NCBI GenBank assembly: GCA_003563465.1 | Contig: PWVH01000161.1 | Location: 1 to 11,475, forward strand | Direction of reading: 5' to 3' | Origin: Coriobacteriaceae bacterium | GTDB taxonomy: Bacteria > Actinomycetota > Coriobacteriia > Anaerosomatales > SLCP01 | DNA: 11,475 nt | Shown: in pieces, positions 1 to 8,674 of the stretch | How the letters are laid out: each line of letters begins with the position of its first letter | How positions within the stretch are numbered: the stretch's first letter is position 1 | Made by a program: the position numbers and the translations under genes | The notes under the pieces: generated by a model | What the model saw: the letters and a program-made list of their open reading frames with translations, nothing else | Database searches by the model: none | Told to the model about the DNA's origin: nothing

Positions 1-1
1 C

Positions 2-190
2 GATGAAGGCACAGTTGAGGCTGTGACCTACGTATCCGCAGAACTGACGGATGACCAGGTAGCCGACGACGCTTACAAAGATAGGGTCATAGCGGGAGCA
101 CGTGAGCACCACTTGCCCGAAGACTACATTGCGTATCTGGAGCAACTCCCCTCAAGGCCGGGCAGACCCGGATCCGAAACGGCGTGCTAG
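2..190 (+). CDS. Gamma-glutamylcyclotransferase-like protein, C-terminal fragment
   Basis: The first gene is cut by the left edge; 62 residues remain before a TAG stop at 188-190. The visible part contains VSAELTDDQVADDAYKDRVI followed by AGAREHHLPEDYIAYLEQLP. The pattern of a Tyr, then I-x-G-A-R-E-x-x-L-P-x-x-Y-x-x-x-L, is the usual C-terminal helical end of gamma-glutamylcyclotransferase / AIG2-like proteins, which form 5-oxoproline from gamma-glutamyl amines or peptides in the cytosol. The catalytic glutamate and the YGSL substrate loop would lie upstream of the window, so activity cannot be judged. The last dozen residues (SRPGRPGSETAC) look like an unstructured tail. The gene has no obvious link to the defence-type genes to its right and probably marks the island border. 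A different small protein sharing this helical end is possible. Confidence 0.6.
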   Translation, partial: DEGTVEAVTYVSAELTDDQVADDAYKDRVIAGAREHHLPEDYIAYLEQLPSRPGRPGSETAC

Positions 191-732
191 CAAGATGGCA
201 CGCAGAAGGAGGCTCCGACAACACTGTCGTCGCATATGGCGTCGACAGAGAAAACAAACGCTTATTCAGCGTTACTCTGCCCCGTGGGATTCCTGACTTC
301 CGTCGGCTAGCCTCGACAGGGGTTGTATCCTGGCTGGGAATGGGAGTCCCCGGTCTGCCCTGCGAGGAGCCGGACCGCGGTGAGCCAGAAGCGTCGGCTA
401 TCGAGCTCTAGAGTAGAGTACCTCAGCCCGTCCAGCGGCACACCGTTGACTTCCCCTGGAGAGGCACCGTTTGCGATTCGCCTCGTGAAGAGAGCACAGG
501 CCGTCGCGGCTACGTCGTATGCAGGGTAAATGGCGCAAGTAGCAGCCGTGAGCACTCCAATTGATCGATCGGGAACGTAATGAGCGACACGCTTGAGACG
601 ACTCTGATACGCGATGAGTCAGTGCATGTCGTGCGACCCTGTATCATCTAGGCATGCCCGTGGCGCACGGACGTTTGGCTATTCCAGTGGCGTTCGCTGA
701 CATCTTCGGTTGGGGAGGCGAGAACGCTAGGT
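191..732. other. Intergenic stretch with no convincing gene
   Basis: About 540 bases separate the cyclotransferase-like gene from the methylase. Several frames stay open for 60-80 codons on both strands, but none has a good ribosome binding site, a recognisable motif or clear codon bias. The best is a GTG-started - strand frame at 555-307 (82 codons, containing the phrase GASPGEVNGVPLDGLRYSTL). It reads somewhat like protein and could be a decayed gene end, but it resembles nothing I know and its only purine-rich upstream sequence touches the start codon. Overlapping short palindromes (CAATTG at 558-563, GATCGATC at 563-570) lie in the middle. The last 90 bases presumably hold the promoter and leader of the methylase operon. 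Confidence 0.5.
642..647 (+). promoter_or_regulatory. Possible -10 element for the methylase-helicase operon
   Basis: TATCAT matches the bacterial -10 consensus at five of six positions and has a TG just before it. It lies 85 bases before the methylase ATG. No acceptable -35 hexamer is found 16-18 bases upstream (the sequence there is around TCAGTG), so this is only the best candidate in the region. Confidence 0.2.
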
Positions 733-3700
733 ATGCGTGACTCATCTGCAAAGAGGAACACGGACGACTTCCTGAGCGCGTCAACGGCTCGTGAGATGGA
801 CTGGGCAGCGCCAGAGGGCACTCCAGCGAGCATCGAAACCCTTGAGGTCCTCTTCGGTCGCGGTGAGAGAGCACTTGAGGTCGGCATCGCTCGAGCGAAG
901 ACCGCACCCAGAGCCGAACAACTCCGCAAGCTCTGGAACTCACGTGCCAATCGAGGCGCTCCGGTCCTTGTGGTCGTCCTTCATCCCGGTCCCGATGGCT
1001 TGGCGGCTAGCGTGATAGGCACCGAGGGAGACCCGTCAGTGCTAACGGGTCTTTCCACGGGCCGGGTGGAGCGGATCGCGCTGTCAGCCCTTGAAGAACC
1101 GAACCGCCATCAGGCGGCCAGGACTCTGGATCGGCTTCTTGGCTCCGTCAGTCGCGACGGGCTCGCCGCCGGCCTTATCAACTCCGGTCTGTTCGCGACC
1201 CACGAACTCCGCAACGGCGTCCCACAGCGTTCGGACTGGGAGCAGGCATGCCGGGACTCGCTGCCGCTTCTAGGTCGCACTGGTCGACCGCTGCTCGATG
1301 CACTCGGGTATCGCGTGGAGGCGAAAGGCTCAGTGCTTCTCGCTCTGGCGGGCAACGATGGCACGCACCACGCGATCGCGGTGGTCCTCGACGAGAACGA
1401 GAGCTTCGACCGCACATCGCAGCGCTTCGGAGGCGTCTCTCCTGTGTCGCAAGCACTTGCGCAGGCTCAGCAAGAGCGTCTTCCTTGGGTGCTCGCCTTG
1501 AGGCGCAATCAGATTCGACTCTATCCGGCAGATCCCGACGTCGGAGTCGGCCGTAAGGGCCTGACCGAGACATACGCAGAGATCGACCTGACGTTACTCG
1601 ATGATAGTGACGCTGGTTACCTCGCGCTGTTGTTCTCACCCGAAGCGCTCGAACGCGGGGGCTCGGTGGAGCAGATCATCGACCACTCGTCGGTCTATGC
1701 CACCGAACTTGGAGCGCGGCTTCGTCAGCGTATCTACGAGGACGTCATACCGGACTTGGCGGTGGCCGTCGCTCGTCATATGGCTGCCGCAAGTGAAGCA
1801 GAGCTCCAATCAGCCTACCATCGCACCCTCATCATCCTGTTCCGTCTTCTGTTCGTCGCGTATGCCGAGGACCGCGGACTGCTGCCGTTCGAGCGAAACG
1901 AGCGCTACACGCGCAACGCGCTGAAAACCTATGCGAGGGACTTCGCAAAAGACTCCGAGCAGGTCTTCTCGTCCGATGCGACCAGTATCTGGGAGGATCT
2001 CGTCCAAGTCTGGAACGCCATCGATACCGGTGAACCACGTTGGGACGTCCCGGCCTACGATGGCGGTCTGTTCTCTACTGATCCGGCCACACATCCTGAG
2101 GGCGCGGCGGTGAGCGCGTTATCGCTCACGAACGCGGAGGTGGGCCCTGCTCTGAGAGCGATGCTTGTAGACGTCGATGCGGATGGCGTGCTCGGGCCGG
2201 TCGACTTTCGTTCCCTTTCGGTACGAGAGTTCGGAACCATCTACGAGGGCTTACTCGAATCGAGCTTATCCTTCGCTCCGACTGATCTGACGCTAGATCG
2301 CGACCAGACATACGTGCCTGCCAAAGAGGGTGACAGAGTTGTTGTAGAGGCCGGTGAGGTCTACTTCCACAACGCGTCAGGCCAGCGAAAGAGCACGGGC
2401 AGCTACTTCACCAAGTCCTTCGCGGTCGAGCACCTGCTCGATACAGCACTTGAGCCCGCGCTCGACGACCACCTCGCGCGCGTCAGTGCTCTCATGGCTG
2501 AGGATGACACGGGACAAGAGGCGGCAGAAGCGTTCTTTGACTTCCGAGTTGCCGACATCGCTATGGGCTCGGGACACTTTCTGGTGGCGGCCATCGACCG
2601 CATAGAGGCACGCTTCTCTGCCTTTCTTGCGGAGAACCCACTGCCGCCGGTTGCGGACGAGCTCCGAAGGCTCGAGGTAGCGGCCCGCAACGCGCTCGGT
2701 GAACAAGGTGAGGTGGCCGAGATAGAACCATCGCTACTGCTGCGTCGTCAGATAGCCCGGAGATGCATCTATGGGCTCGACACCAACATCATCGCAGTCG
2801 AACTCGCACGACTAGGTATCTGGATACACACGTTCGTTCCTGGCCTCCCGATGTCTTCGCTCGATCATGGGCTCGTTCACGGCAACAGTCTCACGGGCAT
2901 CGCGGCCGTCGAAGACGCGCTTGAGGCGCTTGACCCGCAGCTTGCGCCGGGCCAGTTCTCGCTCTTCTCGGACTCGATTCAGGACGCACTGGAGCGATCC
3001 CGGGAGACACTCCTCAAGGTCGCGCGTACCTCCGAGGCGACCAAGCAGGAAGTGCAGCATGCTGCCGAGGAGTACCGTCGTGCGCGTGATGAGGCCGACG
3101 AGGCGAAGACCCTCATGGACGCGGCAGTCGCCGTCCGTCTGGAGTTGTTGTCGGTTCCCACCGGGCCGGACGAGGCGATACAAGCCCTGACGGCTGCCGA
3201 TGAACGTACCGCTGAGGTGCGAGTCGCACTCGATCGTCTCATGCCGGCACACTTCCCGTGTCTTTTCCCGGAAGTCTTCCTGAGGGGAAACCCCGGATTC
3301 GACGTCATTCTCGGTAATCCCCCGTGGGAGAAGGTGAAGATCGAGGAACACAACTGGTGGGCACTGAGGTTCCCCGGTCTGCGTAGCATGAGCCAGAAAG
3401 ACAAGAATGATGCGATCGCCCGCCTCCGTTCCGAGAGACCTGATTTGTTGGCCCAGTACGAGGCTGATGTTCAGAAGGTCGAGAGGTTGCGTGCGGTCCT
3501 CCTTCGACTTCTTGGAGGACGCCTCGGGTCCGGCGACACGGACCTCTACAAGATGTTCGCCTGGCGAGATTGGGATCTACTGCGAGTGGGGGGTCGCTTC
3601 GGTGTGGTGTTCCCCCGTGGAGCTCTCAGCGCGACGGCAACAGCAAAGTGGCGTTCCGAAATCCTGGCCCATGGCGCATTCCGTGATGTGACCACGATGG

Positions 3701-4848
3701 TCAACAACGCTGGATGGGTCTTTGAGGGCGTGCATCCCCAGTACTCCATCGCGCTAGTTGCGGTCGAGAGAGTCGAGCGAGACGGAGACCGCGAGGTCGT
3801 CCTGGGAGGCCCTTTTCACTCACTCGACGGGTACCTAATCGGCCGAGACGAGACGCTGTCTATCGCTGCCGAGGAGTTCGCGGGTTGGGCTACAGGAGCT
3901 GCGTTTCCTCTGCTCCCTTCCCCCGAGAGCGCATCCGTTTTCGCCACAATGCGTGAGGCGCCGCGGTTTGACGAAACCGAGGGCTTCGCGTTCAGGCCGG
4001 TTGCGGAGCTACATGCTTCGGGAGACAAGGCGTTCTTCGACTTCGATCTTGAGAACCCCGACGGCGACGTGCGCGTGCTCGCCGGCGCGTCTTTCAACCT
4101 GTGGGATCCTGACTTCGGGCCGCCATACGCCTACGCGAAGCGCGAGGAAGTGCTTGCGCACCTACAGCGGAAGAGGCAGCGTCAGGCGCGCACGAGCTCG
4201 AGCGCGTTCTTCCGCATGGACGTGAGCTCGGCGGACTCCCTTCCGTGCCTGAGGCCGCGCATCGCATTCCGCGACGTGACGAACCAGACGAACCAGCGCA
4301 CGGTCATCGCATGTCTGCTACCAGGGGGAGTACTCCTCACGCACAAGGCGCCGTTCCTGTTTCGGCGACACGGCACCGCTGCTGATGAAGCCTATGTGCT
4401 TGGAATCATGGCCAGCATACCCTTCGACTGGTACGCACGTAGGTTTGTGGAGCTCAACCTAACGTTCGAACTACTCTCCGCCTTCCCGCTTCCAAGGCCT
4501 GGTGTTGGCGATGAGCTTCGCAATCGGGTCGTGGCTGTTGCCGCTAGGCTGGCCGCCGTCGATGAGCGCTTCAGCGAGTGGCTCGACGACGTTGATGGGA
4601 CGCTCGGTCTGCGACTCGGTTCTGTGGGACGTCTCGCAGATGCAGAACGGCTCGCCCTCATCAGCGAACTGGATGCATTGGCCGCACTGTTATACGGCCT
4701 CTCTACAGAGGATGTACGGTTGGTCTTCGAGACCTTCCATCGCGGTTGGGATTTCGCGCCCCGCTTGGAGACAGTGCTCGATCACTACAGCCGGTGGGCA
4801 CAGACGGCGAGAGAAGCGGGGCATCTCGGGGCAGGAGACAAGCGATGA
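733..4848 (+). CDS. Eco57I-class adenine-N6 DNA methyltransferase with N-terminal nuclease-like region
   Basis: This 1371-residue protein probably methylates adenine in a specific DNA site and recognises the target for a restriction-type system. Visible parts: an N-terminal region (about 55-290) resembling the nuclease-like front end of type IIG/ISP-type enzymes; an SGSYFT-like entry motif (GSYFT 556-560); SAM motif I DIAMGSGHF (608-616); the acidic motif GLDTNIIAVE (681-690); a charged helical insert (about 750-835); catalytic motif NPPW (862-865); and a target-recognition-like region (about 1050-1255) containing RPRIAFRDVTNQTNQRT (1174-1190) and FPLPRP (1251-1256). The nuclease-like region has no clear PD-(D/E)xK site. 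ATG 733 is the first ATG or GTG after an in-frame stop at 649; GGGGAGG at 712-718 is 14 bases away, which is long. The stop overlaps the helicase start. PglX of BREX is related, but no other BREX genes are seen. Confidence 0.9.
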   Translation: MRDSSAKRNTDDFLSASTAREMDWAAPEGTPASIETLEVLFGRGERALEVGIARAKTAPRAEQLRKLWNSRANRGAPVLVVVLHPGPDGLAASVIGTEGDPSVLTGLSTGRVERIALSALEEPNRHQAARTLDRLLGSVSRDGLAAGLINSGLFATHELRNGVPQRSDWEQACRDSLPLLGRTGRPLLDALGYRVEAKGSVLLALAGNDGTHHAIAVVLDENESFDRTSQRFGGVSPVSQALAQAQQERLPWVLALRRNQIRLYPADPDVGVGRKGLTETYAEIDLTLLDDSDAGYLALLFSPEALERGGSVEQIIDHSSVYATELGARLRQRIYEDVIPDLAVAVARHMAAASEAELQSAYHRTLIILFRLLFVAYAEDRGLLPFERNERYTRNALKTYARDFAKDSEQVFSSDATSIWEDLVQVWNAIDTGEPRWDVPAYDGGLFSTDPATHPEGAAVSALSLTNAEVGPALRAMLVDVDADGVLGPVDFRSLSVREFGTIYEGLLESSLSFAPTDLTLDRDQTYVPAKEGDRVVVEAGEVYFHNASGQRKSTGSYFTKSFAVEHLLDTALEPALDDHLARVSALMAEDDTGQEAAEAFFDFRVADIAMGSGHFLVAAIDRIEARFSAFLAENPLPPVADELRRLEVAARNALGEQGEVAEIEPSLLLRRQIARRCIYGLDTNIIAVELARLGIWIHTFVPGLPMSSLDHGLVHGNSLTGIAAVEDALEALDPQLAPGQFSLFSDSIQDALERSRETLLKVARTSEATKQEVQHAAEEYRRARDEADEAKTLMDAAVAVRLELLSVPTGPDEAIQALTAADERTAEVRVALDRLMPAHFPCLFPEVFLRGNPGFDVILGNPPWEKVKIEEHNWWALRFPGLRSMSQKDKNDAIARLRSERPDLLAQYEADVQKVERLRAVLLRLLGGRLGSGDTDLYKMFAWRDWDLLRVGGRFGVVFPRGALSATATAKWRSEILAHGAFRDVTTMVNNAGWVFEGVHPQYSIALVAVERVERDGDREVVLGGPFHSLDGYLIGRDETLSIAAEEFAGWATGAAFPLLPSPESASVFATMREAPRFDETEGFAFRPVAELHASGDKAFFDFDLENPDGDVRVLAGASFNLWDPDFGPPYAYAKREEVLAHLQRKRQRQARTSSSAFFRMDVSSADSLPCLRPRIAFRDVTNQTNQRTVIACLLPGGVLLTHKAPFLFRRHGTAADEAYVLGIMASIPFDWYARRFVELNLTFELLSAFPLPRPGVGDELRNRVVAVAARLAAVDERFSEWLDDVDGTLGLRLGSVGRLADAERLALISELDALAALLYGLSTEDVRLVFETFHRGWDFAPRLETVLDHYSRWAQTAREAGHLGAGDKR
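4833..4837 (+). promoter_or_regulatory. Ribosome binding site that fixes the helicase start
   Basis: AGGAG lies 7 bases before ATG 4845, inside the last codons of the methylase gene. It supports this start over the in-frame ATG at 4746, which would add 33 low-quality residues and overlap the methylase by about 100 bases. The ATGA overlap with the methylase stop indicates coupled translation of the two subunits. Confidence 0.75.
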
Positions 4849-7800
4849 GCGATGAGATTCGCAACGGTCAGCCCAAGTTCGCCACCAACCGTCCCGCGGA
4901 TGAAGCCCGTCCTGCCGAGCGTGTCGCGGAGGCCGTGAACGCCCTCGTCGGAGAGGCGACGAAGCACCTCGCCGCGCCTCCGAACGTAGCGATCTCGACG
5001 GCTTACTTCAACCCGAGCGGTTTCTCACTCATAGCCACCTCGCTAAAGAAGGCCGGGCCCACCAGGCTGCTGCTCGGAGCCGAGCCAACACTGGAAGCTG
5101 CCCGGGTTCGCAGACTCGTTACCAGGCGGGCTCGGAATCGGACACATCCCGTCGTTGCAGACGCGCTCACAGGTCATGCGCGCGCTATCGAGGATGACCG
5201 CAACCTCCTCGGCTTCGATGCGGACGCCGATTCGTGTGCCCGCGATCTCGTCGAATGGCTGCGTTCCGAGAACGACGATGGCACGCCGCGTGTGCAGGTC
5301 CGCAGGTTCACTAAGGGCTTCATGCACGGCAAGTGCTTCGTTCTCGAGGTGCCGGTGGGCAAGGGCGTGCTTGCCGGGTCGAGCAACTTCACCTACGCGG
5401 GACTGGCGGAGAACCGCGAACTCAACCTCGGCCAATATGAACCAGATACCGTGGACATGGTGCTCGAGTGGTTCGATGAGCTCTGGGCGGACTCGGAGCC
5501 CTATGACCTTGCTGCACTCTATGAGGCCCGCTGGGAACCGCACGACCCCAGGCTCATCTTCTATCGGATGTTATGGGAGCTTTACGGGGCGGACGTATTG
5601 TGCGAGATGGAAGAGCGCGACGTCTCAGAACTAGGACTGACGGACTTCCAACGCGATGGGGTATGGCGCGCCCGGCGCATTCTTGAAGCGCTCTCGGGGG
5701 TTGTGGTCGCAGATGAGGTCGGTCTCGGAAAGACCTACATCGCCGGCGAGATTGTCTACGAGGCTCTAGTCAAGAACCGCCAGAAGGTGCTTGTGGTCTG
5801 TCCTGCCGCGCTGCGTGAGACATGGAAGGGCTTTCTGCAGTCGCACAATCTGATGACACCGGTAGTGTCCTACGACGAACTGACCATGCACCACGAGACC
5901 GCTGGCACTTCGAGCTCCCCGCTCGAGGACTTGGATGTCTACGCACTCGTCATCGTAGATGAGGCACATGCGCTCAGGAACCCGTCCACGGCACGTGCGA
6001 CCGCGATGCGCGCACTGCTTGAAGGCAAGGCACCCAAGAAGCTCGTTCTCGTGACAGCAACCCCAGTTAACAACAGCCTTTCAGACATCTACACGCTCAT
6101 CAGTTACTTCGTCACCAACGACGCAGCGTTTGCAGATTCAGGTATCTCGAGCCTTAAGGGCTACTTCGATGCGGCACAGAATCGCAACCCGGATGACCTT
6201 TCACCCGAGCACCTCTTCGACGTCATGGACAAGATCGCCGTGCGCAGAACGCGGGAGTTCATCAAAGAGCACTACCGGGGAGAACGTATCAAGATGCCGG
6301 ATGGAGAGGAGCGCGAGATACGCTTCCCCAAGCCTCGGGTTCGCCGCGTCGACTACAGTCTCGAGGATGTGCTGCCGGGCTTCTTCGCTGAGCTGGCCTG
6401 TGCGCTGGGTGCAGAATCGGCCGAACTCGACACTGTGATCCTCGACGACCCCGGTGAGGTCCTCACTTTCGCCCGCTACGTTCCCTCGCGATTCCTTCGC
6501 CCCGCTGCTGCTCAGCGACGCTTAGAGATGGGGCCCGAGGAGGCGCGCCACTGGCAGGGAGAGCAGTACGAGCGTCAGAATGCCGGGCTTCTGCGCTCGG
6601 CGTTGCTGAAGCGTTTCGAGTCTTCCGGCTATGCGTTTCAGCGCACGATCGGCAAGATGATCGAATCGCACGATACCTTCCTTTCGGTTCTCGATGATGG
6701 CTGGGTCATCACAGGTGACGCCCTGAGGCAGTGGATAGCGTCTGACAGCGACGAGGTCGAGGAGTTCATCGACGCGCTGGACGGTGAGACGGCCGAGCGT
6801 CACGTGGCCGATGCTGTCGAGTATGATCTCGAAGGCTTGCGATCGGCAGTCGAGGCTGACCGCTGCCTGCTCGAGCAACTCGCCGAGAAGGCCAAGGTGG
6901 CCGACGGCATCGACGATCCCAAGATCGAAGCAGTCGTCGAGCACCTAGCTGCGATCGCCGCACAGGCCGAAAGCGACGGGGCTACGGAGCATCAACGTCG
7001 CGACATGCGCAAAGTGCTCCTCTTCTCGTACTACGCTGACACCGTGGATTACGTGCATGGGGAGCTGCTGCGCGCGATCGCCCACGACGATCGTCTGGCC
7101 GCTTATCGGGGGCGTGTCGAGACCGCCACAGGCTCGGACAGGGGACGGCAAGCGGCTGTGATAGCGGGATTCGCCCCAAGAACCGCTGGAGGGGTGAACG
7201 ACGAAGACCTCTACGACCTGGTCATCACGACCGACGTGCTGGCCGAAGGCGTGAACCTGCAGCAGGCCCGCCACATAATCAACTACGATCTGCCCTGGAA
7301 TCCTATGAGACTTGTGCAGCGCTACGGCCGCATCGACCGTATCGGCTCGGACCATCCCGAGGTCTTCATTCGCGTGTTCTTCCCAACGACCGAACTCGAC
7401 GCGATACTCGAACTCGAAGACAGGCTGCAGCACAAGATCAAGCGCGCCGCCGCTGCTGTCGGCGTTGGAGAGGTGCTGCCCGGCATGCAAGAGGTACCCG
7501 TCAACCTCACGGAATCTCGCGCGGAGATAGAGCGCTTGAAAGCTGAGGATGCCTCATTGTTCGAGGACAGTGGCGCTGCGGCGCTTTCGGGCGAGGCTTA
7601 TAGGAGGCGACTGGAGGACTTCATCCGTGACACCGTCAATCGGGAGATGCTCGAGGCTATGGCATGGGGTTCGGGTGCAGCTTTCGTCAAACCCTCAGTA
7701 GACGAGCCGGCGATCATCTTCTGCGCTGATATCGAAGGCTCGGACGAGCCGTGGTTCCGCTACGTGCCGCTTGACGATGCCCTCTGTGTCCAGCAGGAAC

Positions 7801-8309
7801 GGGACGAGTATACCGGCGAGATGCGTCCGAAGGTCTCACACGAAACGCTTGCCTGCCTGAGCCGAGCGGACACAGGGGGCGCCCAGCCATCACCGGAAAA
7901 CGTGATCAGCGACGAGATCTACGCGGCAGCATTCGCGGCGTGGGAAGTTGCGCAGCGCGACATCGTCGAGCAATGGAACTTCATGGCCGATCCAGCGAAT
8001 CTGCGGCCTAAGACGCCTGCAGCGATGCGCGACGCGGTGCAGCTGGTGCGTGCCTACGGCAGCGAACTCGGAGACAATGCCGACAAGCTGGTCGATAAGC
8101 TCGACGCCCCGCATAGCCCTCGCGTGCAGCGCGCCGTACGGGCGGTTCTGAAGGACGAGGAAGCGAGCGGACGCGAGAAGGTGAGGGCACTGGACGAACT
8201 CGCCGGGCGGCTCAATCTACAGCCCTACAAGGCTCCCGCGCCCCGAGAAAAGATCACCGAGGATGACGTGCACGTGGTGGTTTGGAGCGCGGTGTTGCCG
8301 AGCGACTAA
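4845..8309 (+). CDS. PLD-nuclease / SF2 (SNF2-type) helicase fusion
   Basis: This 1154-residue protein couples a PLD-family nuclease domain to an ATP-driven DNA translocase. The N-terminal PLD part (about 45-235) contains RLLLGAEP (74-81), the HxK pair H161/K163, GSSNFT (178-183) and a following glutamate, E192. Only one HKD motif is present, so a dimer would be needed for a full active site, and the usual Asp of HxKx4D is Glu168. The helicase has a Q-motif-like TDFQRDGV (266-273), Walker A DEVGLGKT (290-297), DEAH (372-375), TATP (404-407), motif V TDVLAEGVNLQQA (796-808) and motif VI QRYGRIDRIG (825-834), so both lobes look intact. About 300 residues of mostly helical sequence separate the lobes. 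The last 200 residues match no domain I know. With the methylase it forms a probable restriction-like pair; a stand-alone repair or remodelling role is less likely. Confidence 0.9.
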   Translation: MSDEIRNGQPKFATNRPADEARPAERVAEAVNALVGEATKHLAAPPNVAISTAYFNPSGFSLIATSLKKAGPTRLLLGAEPTLEAARVRRLVTRRARNRTHPVVADALTGHARAIEDDRNLLGFDADADSCARDLVEWLRSENDDGTPRVQVRRFTKGFMHGKCFVLEVPVGKGVLAGSSNFTYAGLAENRELNLGQYEPDTVDMVLEWFDELWADSEPYDLAALYEARWEPHDPRLIFYRMLWELYGADVLCEMEERDVSELGLTDFQRDGVWRARRILEALSGVVVADEVGLGKTYIAGEIVYEALVKNRQKVLVVCPAALRETWKGFLQSHNLMTPVVSYDELTMHHETAGTSSSPLEDLDVYALVIVDEAHALRNPSTARATAMRALLEGKAPKKLVLVTATPVNNSLSDIYTLISYFVTNDAAFADSGISSLKGYFDAAQNRNPDDLSPEHLFDVMDKIAVRRTREFIKEHYRGERIKMPDGEEREIRFPKPRVRRVDYSLEDVLPGFFAELACALGAESAELDTVILDDPGEVLTFARYVPSRFLRPAAAQRRLEMGPEEARHWQGEQYERQNAGLLRSALLKRFESSGYAFQRTIGKMIESHDTFLSVLDDGWVITGDALRQWIASDSDEVEEFIDALDGETAERHVADAVEYDLEGLRSAVEADRCLLEQLAEKAKVADGIDDPKIEAVVEHLAAIAAQAESDGATEHQRRDMRKVLLFSYYADTVDYVHGELLRAIAHDDRLAAYRGRVETATGSDRGRQAAVIAGFAPRTAGGVNDEDLYDLVITTDVLAEGVNLQQARHIINYDLPWNPMRLVQRYGRIDRIGSDHPEVFIRVFFPTTELDAILELEDRLQHKIKRAAAAVGVGEVLPGMQEVPVNLTESRAEIERLKAEDASLFEDSGAAALSGEAYRRRLEDFIRDTVNREMLEAMAWGSGAAFVKPSVDEPAIIFCADIEGSDEPWFRYVPLDDALCVQQERDEYTGEMRPKVSHETLACLSRADTGGAQPSPENVISDEIYAAAFAAWEVAQRDIVEQWNFMADPANLRPKTPAAMRDAVQLVRAYGSELGDNADKLVDKLDAPHSPRVQRAVRAVLKDEEASGREKVRALDELAGRLNLQPYKAPAPREKITEDDVHVVVWSAVLPSD

Positions 8310-8674
8310 GGTCCACTGTGGGCGTGTTTGTGAAGCTACGGGTAGCACTGCAGTGGCTACGCTCGGGTTCAATGGGTTCCCGCGTTCTCCTGCCCTCGGC
8401 CGCCTTTGTGCCGTCCGTGTCGTTCTTGCTCTCTGCCGACGCTGCGCGTGTTCTTGCCAGCAGCGTGACCGCTTCCTTGCCCTCGAGCAGAGTAGGTTGA
8501 CACTGCCGACACAAGAACCCTAGTCCCGATCGGAACCCAAGCTCGCCGTGGATGCTCCATGAGCGGGCTCTGAGTCACCCCGTCGCCGAATCCGAGGCTA
8601 CCTGACTCGCGTCAGGCATCTCACGGGGACAAGGTGACTTTGACGATCCGTGGGCTAGGCCACAGACATGGAAC
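8310..8674. other. Convergent intergenic region, no confident gene
   Basis: This 365-base gap separates the 3' ends of two operons that run toward each other. A - strand frame across 8520-8310 contains a CRQCQ pair of cysteines, but it has no good start or ribosome binding site and matches no family I recognise. A near-perfect 19-base inverted repeat at 8342-8360 is centred on CACTGCAGTG and flanked by GTAG and GCTAC. It starts 33 bases after the helicase stop and has no T tract. A perfect TTGACA at 8497-8502 has no matching -10 element. No mobile element or tRNA is visible. Confidence 0.45.
8601..8616. terminator. Small hairpin between the convergent operons
   Basis: CCTGAC and GTCAGG form a perfect 6-bp stem around a TCGC loop. 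It lies about 60 bases beyond the ASCH gene stop on the - strand and about 290 bases beyond the helicase stop on the + strand. No run of T follows in either direction, so an intrinsic terminator is only a possibility. A weaker GTGG...CCAC pairing at 8650-8663 lies between it and the ASCH gene. Confidence 0.2.

Noticed and set aside
307..555. 82-codon - strand open frame in the left gap
   Set aside because: GTG start, no properly spaced ribosome site, no recognisable motif and mixed codon use; kept only as a possible remnant in the intergenic entry.
4746..4844. In-frame upstream extension of the helicase gene starting at ATG 4746
   Set aside because: It would overlap the methylase by about 100 bases and add a low-complexity stretch with no ribosome site, whereas ATG 4845 has AGGAG at the right distance and the classic ATGA overlap.
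733..8309. BREX or DISARM assignment for the methylase/helicase operon
   Set aside because: PglZ, BrxC, BrxA/B and the DUF1998 DrmB are absent from the window, and the PLD domain is fused to the helicase rather than being a separate DrmC.
8342..8360. Near-perfect inverted repeat after the helicase stop as a terminator
   Set aside because: It is centred on a continuous palindrome with almost no loop and has no T tract, so it may equally be a protein site or chance.
8254..8520. Minus-strand frame with a C-x-x-C pair beyond the ASCH gene
   Set aside because: No good start codon or ribosome site, a polar low-complexity run, and it extends antisense into the helicase gene.
8497..8525. Perfect TTGACA -35 hexamer on the + strand
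   Set aside because: The sequence 16-18 bases downstream (around CTAGTC) is a poor -10, and no gene follows on that strand.
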